Assembly: GCF_003725695.1 (NCBI RefSeq)
Contig: NZ_RJSE01000007.1
Coordinates: forward strand, 598,552 to 662,551
DNA: 64,000 nucleotides
Origin: Nocardioides marmoriginsengisoli
GTDB lineage: Bacteria > Actinomycetota > Actinomycetes > Propionibacteriales > Nocardioidaceae
Direction of reading: 5' to 3'
The position numbers and the translations under genes were made by a program. The notes under the pieces were generated by a model. The model saw nothing but the letters and a program-made list of their open reading frames with translations. It searched no databases and was not told where the DNA came from. Of the stretch, positions 1-8,051 are shown piece after piece; position 1 is the stretch's first letter, and every line of letters begins with the position of its first letter.

Positions 1-1071
1 CCGCCGGTCTCGGTCGTCGTACCGGCGTACAACGAGGAGCTCGGGATCGCCGCCGCGGTGAAGTCGCTGGTCGCGAGCGACTACCCCGAGCTCGAGGTGC
101 TGGTCGTCGACGACGGCTCCACGGACGGGACCGCGGCGGTCGTCGAGGCGCTGAACCTGCCCGGCGTCCGGCTGATCCGCCAGGAGAACGGCGGCAAGCC
201 GTCCGCCTTGAACACCGGGGTGGCGGCGGCGCGCCACGACGTGCTGGTCCTGGTCGACGGGGACACCGTCTTCGAGCCGGACGCGATGCGGGCGCTGGTG
301 GCACCGCTCGCCGATCCCCGCGTCGGCGCCGTCTCCGGGAACACCAAGGTCGGGAACCGCCGGGGTCTGCTCGGCCGCTGGCAGCACATCGAGTACGTGA
401 TCGGGTTCAACCTGGACCGCCGGATGTTCGACGTGCTCCAGTGCATGCCGACCGTCCCGGGTGCCATCGGCGCCTTCCGGCGCGAGGTCCTGGACCAGGT
501 CGGCGGGGTCAGCGACGACACCCTGGCCGAGGACACCGACCTGACGATGGCGATCTGCCGCGGCGGGTGGCGGGTGGTCTACGCGCCCGAGGCCCGGGCC
601 TGGACCGAGGCGCCGGCGAGCCTGGGCCAGCTCTGGCGGCAGCGCTACCGCTGGTGCTACGGGACCATGCAGGCGATGTGGAAGCACCGGCGCGCGGTCG
701 TCGAGCGGGGCGCCTCCGGCAAGCTCGGACGTCGCGGACTGCCCTACCTGCTGGCGTTCCAGGTGCTGCTGCCGCTGCTGGCGCCGGTCATCGACGTCGC
801 CGCGCTCTACGCGATCGTCTTCCTGCCGTCGCCCACGATCGCCTACGTCTGGCTCGGGTTCCTGGCGCTGCAGTACGTCGCCGCCGGCTACGCGTTCGTC
901 CTCGACCGCGAGCGGCTCGGCCCGCTGTGGAGCCTGGTGCTCCAGCAGTTCGTCTACCGGCAGCTGATGTACCTGGTGGTGATCCAGTCCGCCGCCAGCG
1001 CGCTCTACGGGATCCGGCTGCGCTGGCAGAAGCTGCGTCGTACCGGCGACCTGGAGTCGGCTCCGGTCTGA
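1..1071 (+). CDS. family 2 glycosyltransferase, C-terminal part (5' end outside window)
   Basis: The reading frame is open from base 1, so the true start lies upstream. The visible 356 residues carry a GT-A fold: PAYNEE at the N-terminus, VVDDGSTDG near visible residues 34-42, a DGDT metal-binding (DxD-type) motif near 86-89, EDTD near 177 and a QRYRW (QxxRW) motif near 214. Hydrophobic segments follow the catalytic domain. This is the pattern of processive membrane GT2 enzymes (PgaC/NodC/cellulose-synthase-like) that polymerise a beta-linked polysaccharide from a UDP-sugar at the membrane. Some actinobacterial relatives are fused to a polysaccharide deacetylase upstream, which cannot be seen here. 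The substrate is unknown. Confidence 0.9.
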   Translation, partial: PPVSVVVPAYNEELGIAAAVKSLVASDYPELEVLVVDDGSTDGTAAVVEALNLPGVRLIRQENGGKPSALNTGVAAARHDVLVLVDGDTVFEPDAMRALVAPLADPRVGAVSGNTKVGNRRGLLGRWQHIEYVIGFNLDRRMFDVLQCMPTVPGAIGAFRREVLDQVGGVSDDTLAEDTDLTMAICRGGWRVVYAPEARAWTEAPASLGQLWRQRYRWCYGTMQAMWKHRRAVVERGASGKLGRRGLPYLLAFQVLLPLLAPVIDVAALYAIVFLPSPTIAYVWLGFLALQYVAAGYAFVLDRERLGPLWSLVLQQFVYRQLMYLVVIQSAASALYGIRLRWQKLRRTGDLESAPV

Positions 1072-1092
1072 GCTCCGTCCTCACGGCGCAGG

Positions 1093-1107
1093 TACCCCTA
1101 GGGGGTA
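1093..1107. promoter_or_regulatory. CsoR-like operator, upstream copy
   Basis: The 15-mer TACCCCTAGGGGGTA has the TACCC...GGGTA pattern reported for CsoR/RcnR-family repressors. It lies just upstream of the proposed -35 box of the MFS gene. Binding is inferred from the pattern; no csoR-like gene is in the window. Confidence 0.5.
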
Positions 1108-1108
1108 C

Positions 1109-1138
1109 TTGCGCGACCCTGGCCACTCCTGATACATA
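1109..1138 (+). promoter_or_regulatory. candidate promoter of MFS exporter gene
   Basis: TTGCGC (1109-1114) and TACATA (1133-1138) are separated by 18 bases. The boxes sit between two near-identical operator-like palindromes, the usual layout for a repressed promoter. Confidence 0.4.
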
Positions 1139-1153
1139 TACCCCCCTAGGGTA
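1139..1153. promoter_or_regulatory. CsoR-like operator, downstream copy
   Basis: TACCCCCCTAGGGTA, a second 15-mer of the same TACCC/GGGTA type, overlaps the end of the -10 box and the expected transcription start. A protein bound here would block initiation. Confidence 0.5.
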
Positions 1154-1172
1154 TCAATCTAAGGAGGACGCC

Positions 1173-2612
1173 ATGGCGTCGAATTCGGAGTCGGCGGCAC
1201 CAGACCGCCGATGGCTCGGGCTGGCGGTCATCGCCGCTGCCCAGTTCATGGTCATCATGGACACCTCGATCATCGGAGTCGCGCTGCCGGAGATGCAGGC
1301 CGACCTCGGCTTCACCCCGCAGAACCTCTCCTGGGTCTTCAACGCCTACGTGGTGGCGCTCGGCGGGCTGCTCCTGCTCGGCGGGAAGCTCTCCGACGTG
1401 CTCGGTGCTCGCCGGGTCTTCAGCGCCGGCTGGGTGGTGCTGCTGGTCGGCTCCGTGCTGGCTGCGGTCGCCACGAACCCGGCGGTCGAGCTGATCGGCC
1501 GGGCCGTCCAGGGCGCCGGGTCCGCACTGATCGCGCCGTCCGCGCTGACGCTGCTGTTCATGCTCTTCGGCGCCAAGCCTGGGGAGCTCACCAAGGCGCT
1601 CGCCGTCTACGGAGCGGCCGCGCCCGCCGGCGGCACTGCCGGGGTGTTCCTCGGCGGCGTGATCACCGAGTACCTCTCCTGGCCGTGGGTCTTCTACATC
1701 AACGTCCCGATCGCGATCGTGATCCTGGTCGCCGCACCGCGGCTGTTCCCGAGTGCGCCACCGGCGCAGGGACGTCGGGTGGACCTGCTCGGCGCGGTCA
1801 CGGTGACCGGCGGACTCGGTGCCGCCGTGTACGCCGTCGTGAAGGCGCCCGAGGTCGGCTGGGGCTCGGCGCAGACCTGGGGCGTGCTGGGACTCGCCGT
1901 CGTCCTGCTGGCCGCGTTCGTGGTGACCCAGGCGCGCGGTCGGGACCCGTTGCTGCGGCTCGGCATCTTCTCGGCGCCGAACCTGGCGGCGGCCAACCTC
2001 GCCCAGCTGCTGCTGGGCGCCGCCTGGATCCCGATGTGGTTCTTCCTCAACCTCTACCTGCAGCAGGTGCTCGGCTACTCGGCGTTCCCCTCGGGCGCGG
2101 CGCTGCTCCCGATGACCGCGCTGATCATGCTCGGCATGGTGGTGCTGGCGCCGCGGGTGATGGCGGTCCTCGGGCTGGTGCGATCGACCGTCGCCGGCCT
2201 GCTCCTGCTGGCCGTCGGGATGGGCTGGCTCGCGCTGATCGACCCGGCCGGCTCGTTCGCGGTCGACGTGCTGCCGGCCTCGCTGGTCGCGGCCCTGGGC
2301 ATGTCCCTGGCCTTCATCCCGACCCTGGGTACGGCGATCGCGGCGGCCCGGCCGGAGGAGGGCGGACTCGCCAGCGGCATCGTCAACACCAGCTACCAGG
2401 TGGGCTCGGCGCTCGGCCTGGCGGTGATGACGGCGATCGCCGCGGCCCACGGCGCCGACGAGCTCGGCGACAAGGTCGCACTCACCGACGGCTACTCGGC
2501 GGCCTTCGTCGGTGCCGCGGTGGTGGCGCTGGTCGGGGCGGTGCTGGCCGCCGTACTGCTGAGGAGTCCGGCGGTCGTCGAGGAGGACGATCCGGCGCAC
2601 GCGTCGGCGTGA
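1173..2612 (+). CDS. MFS drug-type exporter, DHA2 (EmrB/QacA) family
   Basis: A 479-residue polytopic membrane protein with about 14 hydrophobic segments. It has the MFS motif-A region after TM2 (GGKLSDVLGARR) and an MDTSIIGVALP segment in TM1, typical of DHA2 proton-coupled multidrug exporters. The start is ATG at 1173 with a strong AAGGAGG six bases upstream; the frame is open further upstream only because it overlaps the glycosyltransferase gene. The two CsoR-like operators in front suggest induction by a metal or reactive electrophile/thiol stress rather than by a classical drug sensor. The substrate is unknown. Confidence 0.93.
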   Translation: MASNSESAAPDRRWLGLAVIAAAQFMVIMDTSIIGVALPEMQADLGFTPQNLSWVFNAYVVALGGLLLLGGKLSDVLGARRVFSAGWVVLLVGSVLAAVATNPAVELIGRAVQGAGSALIAPSALTLLFMLFGAKPGELTKALAVYGAAAPAGGTAGVFLGGVITEYLSWPWVFYINVPIAIVILVAAPRLFPSAPPAQGRRVDLLGAVTVTGGLGAAVYAVVKAPEVGWGSAQTWGVLGLAVVLLAAFVVTQARGRDPLLRLGIFSAPNLAAANLAQLLLGAAWIPMWFFLNLYLQQVLGYSAFPSGAALLPMTALIMLGMVVLAPRVMAVLGLVRSTVAGLLLLAVGMGWLALIDPAGSFAVDVLPASLVAALGMSLAFIPTLGTAIAAARPEEGGLASGIVNTSYQVGSALGLAVMTAIAAAHGADELGDKVALTDGYSAAFVGAAVVALVGAVLAAVLLRSPAVVEEDDPAHASA

Positions 2613-2620
2613 GGACAAGC

Positions 2621-2657
2621 AGAAGGGCGGCCCCGGCATCGCCGGAGCCGCCCTTCT
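2621..2657. terminator. bidirectional terminator hairpin
   Basis: AGAAGGGCGGC pairs with GCCGCCCTTCT, and an inner CCGGC/GCCGG stem closes on an ATC loop. It sits between the converging MFS and He_PIG genes and can serve both. Confidence 0.85.
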
Positions 2658-2667
2658 GGTGCTCGAT

Positions 2668-4890
2668 CTAGCCTGCCGGGTTGATGTGGATCAGCAGTGC
2701 CTTGGTGTTGTAGTTCGCGCCGACGGTGAACTTGACCACGATCAGCGAGTCACCCGGGGTGGTGGGCGTTCCGGTGATCGCGCCGGTGCCGGAGTTCAGC
2801 GAGAGCCCGGCCGGCAGCGACCCGTAGGTCAGCGTCCAGTTGCCGGTGCCGACCCCGGAGAGCGTCGCGGAGTACGCGACCCCGACCTTGCCGTCGGGCA
2901 GCGAGGTCGTGTTGATCACCGGCGAGTTCGGCGCCGAGACGTGCAGCAGCAGCACCTGGGTGTCGGAGTATCCGGTGCCGGTCTCGGTGAAGGTGACCGT
3001 GAAGCCGAAGTCGCCCTGCGCCGTCGGGGTGCCGGAGAGCAGGCCCGAGGCCGACAGCGACACGCCCGGAGCCAGGTTGCCCTTGGTGACGGCCCAGGTA
3101 CCGGCGGCGCCGGTCTTGGCGAGCTGCTGGCTGTAGGCCGTGCCGGTGACGCCGTCCGGGACCGAGGTGGTCGTGATGACCGCGCTCGGCGCCAGCACCA
3201 GGGCGAAGCCCTTGACCGCGACCTTGCCGGTGGCCGTCTCGGTGATGCCGACGTACACGCTGAAGGTGCCGGTGACGGTCGGCGTACCCGAGATGACGCC
3301 GGTGGCGGCGTTCAGGGTCAGGCCGTCCGGCAGCGGGTACGACGACCAGGTGCCCGGTCCGCCGTTGTGGGTCAGGGTCACCGAGTACGGCGTTCCCTGG
3401 GTGCCGTCCGGCAGCGCGCTGGTCGTGACCGCGAGAGCCGTGGTCCCGACCTTGAGGCTGAGCGACTTCGACCCGGAGGTGCCGGTCAGGGTCTCGGTGA
3501 AGGTCGCCGCGACCGTGAAGGTGCCGAGCGTCTGGGTGGTGCCGGAGATGACGCCGGTGCTCGCGTCGACGGTCAGGCCGGACGGGAGGCCGGTGGCCGA
3601 CCAGGTGCCGGCGCCGCCGGTCTTGCTCAGCGTGGCGGAGTACGCGCGACCGTAGGTGGCGTCCGGGAGCGAGGCGGTGGTGACCGCGACACCGGTGCCG
3701 CCGACGTGCAGCGTCAGCGTCTTGGTGGCGACCCGGCCGGTCTCGGTCTCGGTGAAGGTGACGACCGCGTTGAGGTCACCGAGCTGCGGCGGGATGCCGG
3801 AGAGGACTCCCGTGTCGGCGTCGATGGTCAGCGCGGACGGGAGGCCGGTGACCGCCCAGGTGCCGTCGAACCCGGTCTTGGTGAGGGTTGTCGTGTACGC
3901 CTCGGCCCGGGTCGCGTCCGGCAGCGATGCCGTGGTGATCTCCGGAAGCGGGCTGATCGTGATGGACAGCGCCTTGCTGCCGGAGAGCGTCGACTCGGCC
4001 GTGTAGGTCGCGGTCAGGTCGAACGTGCCGGAGGCCGTGGGGGTTCCGGAGAGCTCGCCGGTGTCGGGGTCGAGGGTGATGCCGCCGGGCAGTGCGCCGG
4101 CCGAGATCGACCAGGTGCCGTCGTCCTCGCTGGAGGTCGTCAGGGTGTCGGAGTAGGGGAGACCCTGGTCGCCGTCGGCGAGCTCGGTGGTGGTGACCAC
4201 CGGGGCCTCGCCGACGATCACCGTCGCGGTCGCCGTGGAGCCGCCGCTGATCAGGCCGGCCCGCGCGATGGTGGCCCGGTAGTCGGTGGTGGCGTCCGAG
4301 GTGACGTCCTTGCTGAAGGCGCCGGTCGCGGAGAGCGTGGTGGTGCCGACCTCCGACCAGGTGCTGCCGGAGCGGCTCTCGATGGAGACGGCGGTGCCGG
4401 CCGCGAACGGGGTGACGGTGCCGGAGATGGTGCTGGTGCCGCCGGCGCTGACCGTGGGTGGGGTGGCCTTGATGGTGGTGGTGATCGGGCGCAGCGCGGT
4501 GACCGCGACGGCCGGCGACTGGGCCGGGCCGCGGGTGGTCGTCAGCGGGACCGCCGCGCGGTAGGAGTACGCCGCGGCGGTGGCCGGCAGGGTGATCGCG
4601 ACCGAGAAGTCGCCACCCGCGTTGGTGGTCTTGGTGGTGGTGACCTTGACCCAGCTCAGGCCGGACTTGCGCTGGATGTTGATCACGCTGTTGACGGGCG
4701 TGTTGGTCACGACGCCCGACAGGGTGACCGAGGAACCGGTCACGGCCGCGGTCGGGCTGGCCACCATGGTGACCTTGCGAGCGGTTGCCGCGTCCGCGGT
4801 CGTCGCGAGACCGGTGGTGGCTACGAGGAGCCCCGCCAGCATCGCGACCAGGGTCACGTACTTGTTCCGAAGAGTTGCCACCGGGGCCAC
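2668..4890 (-). CDS. secreted Ig-like/He_PIG repeat protein
   Basis: About 740 residues. The N-terminus is a Sec signal peptide (basic N-region, LVAMLAGLLVATTGLA core, cleavage near ADA-A). Two Ig-like beta domains follow (about residues 38-230), then six tandem repeats of about 85 residues with the He_PIG signature: (S/L)LPDG...G..YS.TL, then GLPxGLxLdxxTGxIsGTPt, then a closing beta strand. The repeats continue to the last residue, with no membrane anchor or sorting signal, so the protein is probably released or held non-covalently. GTG at 4890 is the longest start; a second in-frame GTG at 4881 has AGGTGG at better spacing and may be the real one. Likely an extracellular adhesive or structural protein; the ligand is unknown. 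Confidence 0.85.
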   Translation of the reverse strand: MAPVATLRNKYVTLVAMLAGLLVATTGLATTADAATARKVTMVASPTAAVTGSSVTLSGVVTNTPVNSVINIQRKSGLSWVKVTTTKTTNAGGDFSVAITLPATAAAYSYRAAVPLTTTRGPAQSPAVAVTALRPITTTIKATPPTVSAGGTSTISGTVTPFAAGTAVSIESRSGSTWSEVGTTTLSATGAFSKDVTSDATTDYRATIARAGLISGGSTATATVIVGEAPVVTTTELADGDQGLPYSDTLTTSSEDDGTWSISAGALPGGITLDPDTGELSGTPTASGTFDLTATYTAESTLSGSKALSITISPLPEITTASLPDATRAEAYTTTLTKTGFDGTWAVTGLPSALTIDADTGVLSGIPPQLGDLNAVVTFTETETGRVATKTLTLHVGGTGVAVTTASLPDATYGRAYSATLSKTGGAGTWSATGLPSGLTVDASTGVISGTTQTLGTFTVAATFTETLTGTSGSKSLSLKVGTTALAVTTSALPDGTQGTPYSVTLTHNGGPGTWSSYPLPDGLTLNAATGVISGTPTVTGTFSVYVGITETATGKVAVKGFALVLAPSAVITTTSVPDGVTGTAYSQQLAKTGAAGTWAVTKGNLAPGVSLSASGLLSGTPTAQGDFGFTVTFTETGTGYSDTQVLLLHVSAPNSPVINTTSLPDGKVGVAYSATLSGVGTGNWTLTYGSLPAGLSLNSGTGAITGTPTTPGDSLIVVKFTVGANYNTKALLIHINPAG

Positions 4891-5209
4891 CTAATTCCGT
4901 TTGTTGCACAGCAACGCACCCCACGTGCGCCGCTGGCAGGTTACGTGCTCCTCGGCGTACGCGGGAACGGTTCTCCGGGCTGCTCAGCGAGATATCAGGA
5001 ACCGCGGCGTTCCGCGTCCCCTTGGTGCTGCTTCGCGGCTTTTGTCGCTGGAGATCTGCCCCGATTTCGCGCGATCCCGCCGTCAATGGACTAGACCTCC
5101 CCGGCGGCGGCCGAAGTGTGTGACGGAGGCCACCGTGCTGGGATTTGGGTCCTGGTCGATCGCCACGTAGGGTACGAAACGAAACTGTTTCGTTTCGATG
5201 GAGGCAACG
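4891..5209. other. divergent intergenic region
   Basis: This 319-bp gap lies between the secreted-protein gene (minus) and tetR (plus). It holds the tetR operator at its right end and one copy of the recurring CTAGACCTCC motif at 5091-5100. I see no open frame worth calling and no hairpin terminator in it. Confidence 0.6.
5175..5197. promoter_or_regulatory. 23-bp perfect palindrome, probable TetR operator
   Basis: Arms CGAAACGAAAC and GTTTCGTTTCG flank a central T with no mismatch. It ends 13 bases before the chosen tetR start, where autorepression of tetR and the following mmpL-type gene would act. Confidence 0.8.
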
Positions 5210-5779
5210 ATGACCCGCTTGACCGACGAGCGTCTGCACGAGCTCTACACCGGCACCCTCAAGCTGATCGCCGAGCGCGGATTCGACAACGTGACGATGG
5301 ACCAGATCGCCGAGGCGACGAAGTCCAGCAAGGCGACGCTCTACCGCCAGTGGGGGAGCAAGGCGGCCCTGTTCGCGGACTCGCTGACGGCAGGCGGTCC
5401 GGTCCCGGACGTCGCGCCGGACACCGGCTCGCTCCGCGGCGACCTGCGGGAGATGTTCGGCGCGCACCCCAAGGAGATCGAGCACCCGCCCGAGCTGGTC
5501 GGGGCGGTCCTCCAGGCGATGAAGCAGAACGACGAGGTCGCCACTGCTGTCCGCACCAAGATCATGGACCCGCTCCACGAGCGGATCGCCCTGCTGATCG
5601 CGCGCGCCGTCGAGCGCGGCGAGGTCGCTGCCGACTGCCCGGCGATCGAGTACGTGCACCTCGTGCTGATGGCGCCGTTCGTGCTGCTCGACGCGGTCGA
5701 CGGCTGCGACCCGCAGGAGAACGACTACGTCCTGAACTACATCGACGCGCTGGTGCTGCCGGCGCTCGGCATCCACTGA
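5210..5779 (+). CDS. TetR-family transcriptional repressor
   Basis: 189 residues from ATG 5210. GGAGG lies six bases upstream, favouring this start over the in-frame ATG at 5198, which has no ribosome site of its own. The N-terminal helix-turn-helix is clear (GFDNVTMDQIAEATKSSKAT then LYRQWGSKAALF), and the C-terminal two thirds is the helical ligand-binding and dimer domain. It precedes an MMPL exporter by 28 bases and sits behind a perfect 23-bp palindrome, so it most likely represses itself and the exporter until a hydrophobic ligand binds. Confidence 0.92.
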   Translation: MTRLTDERLHELYTGTLKLIAERGFDNVTMDQIAEATKSSKATLYRQWGSKAALFADSLTAGGPVPDVAPDTGSLRGDLREMFGAHPKEIEHPPELVGAVLQAMKQNDEVATAVRTKIMDPLHERIALLIARAVERGEVAADCPAIEYVHLVLMAPFVLLDAVDGCDPQENDYVLNYIDALVLPALGIH

Positions 5780-5807
5780 TCCACCACTCAACGGGAGAAC
5801 ACACACC

Positions 5808-8051
5808 ATGGCTTGGCACCTCTACCGACTCGGGCGCTGGTCGTTCCGGCACCGCCGCGCAGTCCTCGCCCTCTGGGTCGGGCTGCTGCTCGCGATGGGC
5901 GTCGCCTCGAGCACGCTCTCGGGGAAGACCTCCGACGAGTTCGGCGTCCCCGGCATCGAGTCCACCCAGGCGTTCGACCTGATCAAGGAGCGCACCCCGG
6001 ACGCCGCGCCGGACGGCGCCACCGCCCGGATCGTCTACCAGGCGCCGAAGGGCGAGACCCTCGAGTCGGCCGCCAACAAGGCGCTCGTCCTGGAGTCGCT
6101 GGAGGCGACCCGGACCGACCACGTGATCGCCACCTCGGATCCGTACGCCGCCGGCACCGTCTCCGAGGACGGCCGGACGGCGTACGCGACGGTGTCCTAC
6201 TCCAAGCAGTCGATCGAGCTCACCGACGCCGACCGGACCGCCCTCGAGACCTCCCCGGACGAGGCGCGCGACGCCGGCCTCCGGGTCGAGATCGGCGGCG
6301 ACGCGATGCAGGAGGCGCCGGAGACCGGGACCAGCGAGCTGCTCGGCATCGTGGTCGCGATCCTGGTGCTGGTCCTCACCTTCGGATCGATGCTGGTCGC
6401 CGGGATGCCGCTGCTGACCGCGCTGATCGGCGTCGGCATCGGCGTCACCGGGATCACCACCCTGACCGGCTTCATGGAGCTCGGCTCGACGACGCCGATC
6501 CTCGCGATGATGCTCGGCCTCGCGGTCGGGATCGACTACGCGCTGTTCATCGTGTCCCGCTACCGCCACGAGGTGGAGACCGGGGTCGAGCGGGAGGAGG
6601 CCGCCGGCCGCGCGGTCGGTACGGCGGGCTCCGCCGTGGTCTTCGCCGGCCTCACCGTGATCATCGCCCTGGCGGGCCTGGCGATCGTGAACATCTCCTT
6701 CCTGACCGAGATGGGCCTGGCCGCGGCCGGCACCGTCGCGGTCGCGGTGCTGATCGCGCTGACCCTGCTGCCGGCGCTGTTCGGCTTCGCCGGTAAGCGG
6801 ATCACCTCCGGCAAGCTGCCGTTCCTCAAGGCCCGCGACCCGGAGGCGGTCACCGCCAAGCCGACCCGCGGCCGTCGTTGGGCGGACTTCGTCACCAAGC
6901 ACCGGACGGTGACCTTCGTGGCGGGCCTCGCCGTGGCCGGCGTGATCGCGATCCCGGTCGCGTCGATGCAGCTCGCGCTCCCCGACGACGGCACCGCCGC
7001 GGCCGGGAGCGGCCCGCGGGAGGCCTACGACCTGATCGCGGAGAACTTCGGCGCCGGCACCAACGGCCCGCTGATGGTCGTCGTCGACACGAAGAACTCC
7101 GGACACCCGGTCTCCGCGATCGAGCAGGTCGTGGAGAAGGTCGAGAGCATCAAGTCCGACGTCGCCGCGGTGATCTCGCCGGTCCCGGACGCCGGTGACG
7201 CCGAGGCGACCAAGGCGTTCGACGAGCAGCTCGACACCGCGCAGTACGCGCTGGTGACGGTGATCCCGGAGAGCGGTCCGTCCGAGGCGAGGACGCAGAC
7301 GCTGGTGGACGACATCCGCGACGCCGTCAAGGACACCGAGGCCAAGACCGGCGCGCAGGTGCTGGTGACCGGTCAGACCGCCCTGGGCGTGGACATCTCC
7401 GAGAGCCTCGCGAAGGCCTTCCCGCGCTACCTGCTGGTGGTCGTCGGGTTCGCGTTCCTGCTGCTGATGATCGTGTTCCGGTCGATCTGGGTTCCGCTCA
7501 AGGCGATCGTCGGGTTCCTGCTCTCGGTCGGGGTCTCGCTCGGCGCGACCGTCGCGGTCTTCCAGTGGGGCTGGCTCTCCGAGCTGATCGGCGTCGACAA
7601 GTCCGGGCCGGTGCTGTTCATGCTGCCGCTGCTGCTGACCGGCATCCTGTTCGGCCTGGCGATGGACTACGAGGTCTTCCTGGTCTCGCGGATGCGGGAG
7701 GAGTACGTCCACGGCAAGGCCGCGGTGCGCTCCGTCGTCCTCGGCTTCCAGCACGGTGCCCGGGTCGTGACTGCCGCCGCGGTGATCATGATCGGCGTCT
7801 TCGTCGGGTTCGCGCTCGCCGGGGACCCGGTGATCAAGTCGATCGGCTTCGGTCTCGCGGTCGGCGTCCTTGCCGACGCGTTCCTGGTACGGATGACCCT
7901 GGTGCCGGCGTTCATGGCGCTGATGGGCGACCGGATGTGGTGGCTGCCGCGCTGGCTCGACAAGCTGCTGCCGAACCTGGACATCGAGGGCGAGTCGCTG
8001 TCGCTGAGTGCGGACGCCTCGCTCGGCGAGAAGGAGCGGGTCGAGGCCTAA
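5808..8051 (+). CDS. MMPL/RND-family membrane exporter
   Basis: 747 residues with the MMPL duplicated layout: TM1, an extracellular domain, a five- to six-helix bundle (about residues 180-340), a second TM and extracellular domain (about 360-530) and a second bundle (about 540-720). Membrane motifs include GLAVGIDYALFIVSRYRHE in the first half and GLAMDYEVFLVSRMREEY in the second, with the conserved Asp-Tyr pairs that carry protons. The start is ATG 5808 after CGGGAGAA. It forms a unit with tetR and probably exports a lipid or hydrophobic compound. Its stop codon overlaps the converging regulator gene by four bases. Confidence 0.93.
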   Translation: MAWHLYRLGRWSFRHRRAVLALWVGLLLAMGVASSTLSGKTSDEFGVPGIESTQAFDLIKERTPDAAPDGATARIVYQAPKGETLESAANKALVLESLEATRTDHVIATSDPYAAGTVSEDGRTAYATVSYSKQSIELTDADRTALETSPDEARDAGLRVEIGGDAMQEAPETGTSELLGIVVAILVLVLTFGSMLVAGMPLLTALIGVGIGVTGITTLTGFMELGSTTPILAMMLGLAVGIDYALFIVSRYRHEVETGVEREEAAGRAVGTAGSAVVFAGLTVIIALAGLAIVNISFLTEMGLAAAGTVAVAVLIALTLLPALFGFAGKRITSGKLPFLKARDPEAVTAKPTRGRRWADFVTKHRTVTFVAGLAVAGVIAIPVASMQLALPDDGTAAAGSGPREAYDLIAENFGAGTNGPLMVVVDTKNSGHPVSAIEQVVEKVESIKSDVAAVISPVPDAGDAEATKAFDEQLDTAQYALVTVIPESGPSEARTQTLVDDIRDAVKDTEAKTGAQVLVTGQTALGVDISESLAKAFPRYLLVVVGFAFLLLMIVFRSIWVPLKAIVGFLLSVGVSLGATVAVFQWGWLSELIGVDKSGPVLFMLPLLLTGILFGLAMDYEVFLVSRMREEYVHGKAAVRSVVLGFQHGARVVTAAAVIMIGVFVGFALAGDPVIKSIGFGLAVGVLADAFLVRMTLVPAFMALMGDRMWWLPRWLDKLLPNLDIEGESLSLSADASLGEKERVEA

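Noticed and set aside
441-1172. N-terminal extension of the MFS gene
   Set aside because: The extension overlaps the glycosyltransferase gene out of frame; ATG 1173 has a strong ribosome site and the correct family N-terminus.
2659-5094. Plus-strand open frame opposite the He_PIG gene
   Set aside because: Low-complexity Gly/Arg product without family features; the minus-strand product has a signal peptide and clear repeats.
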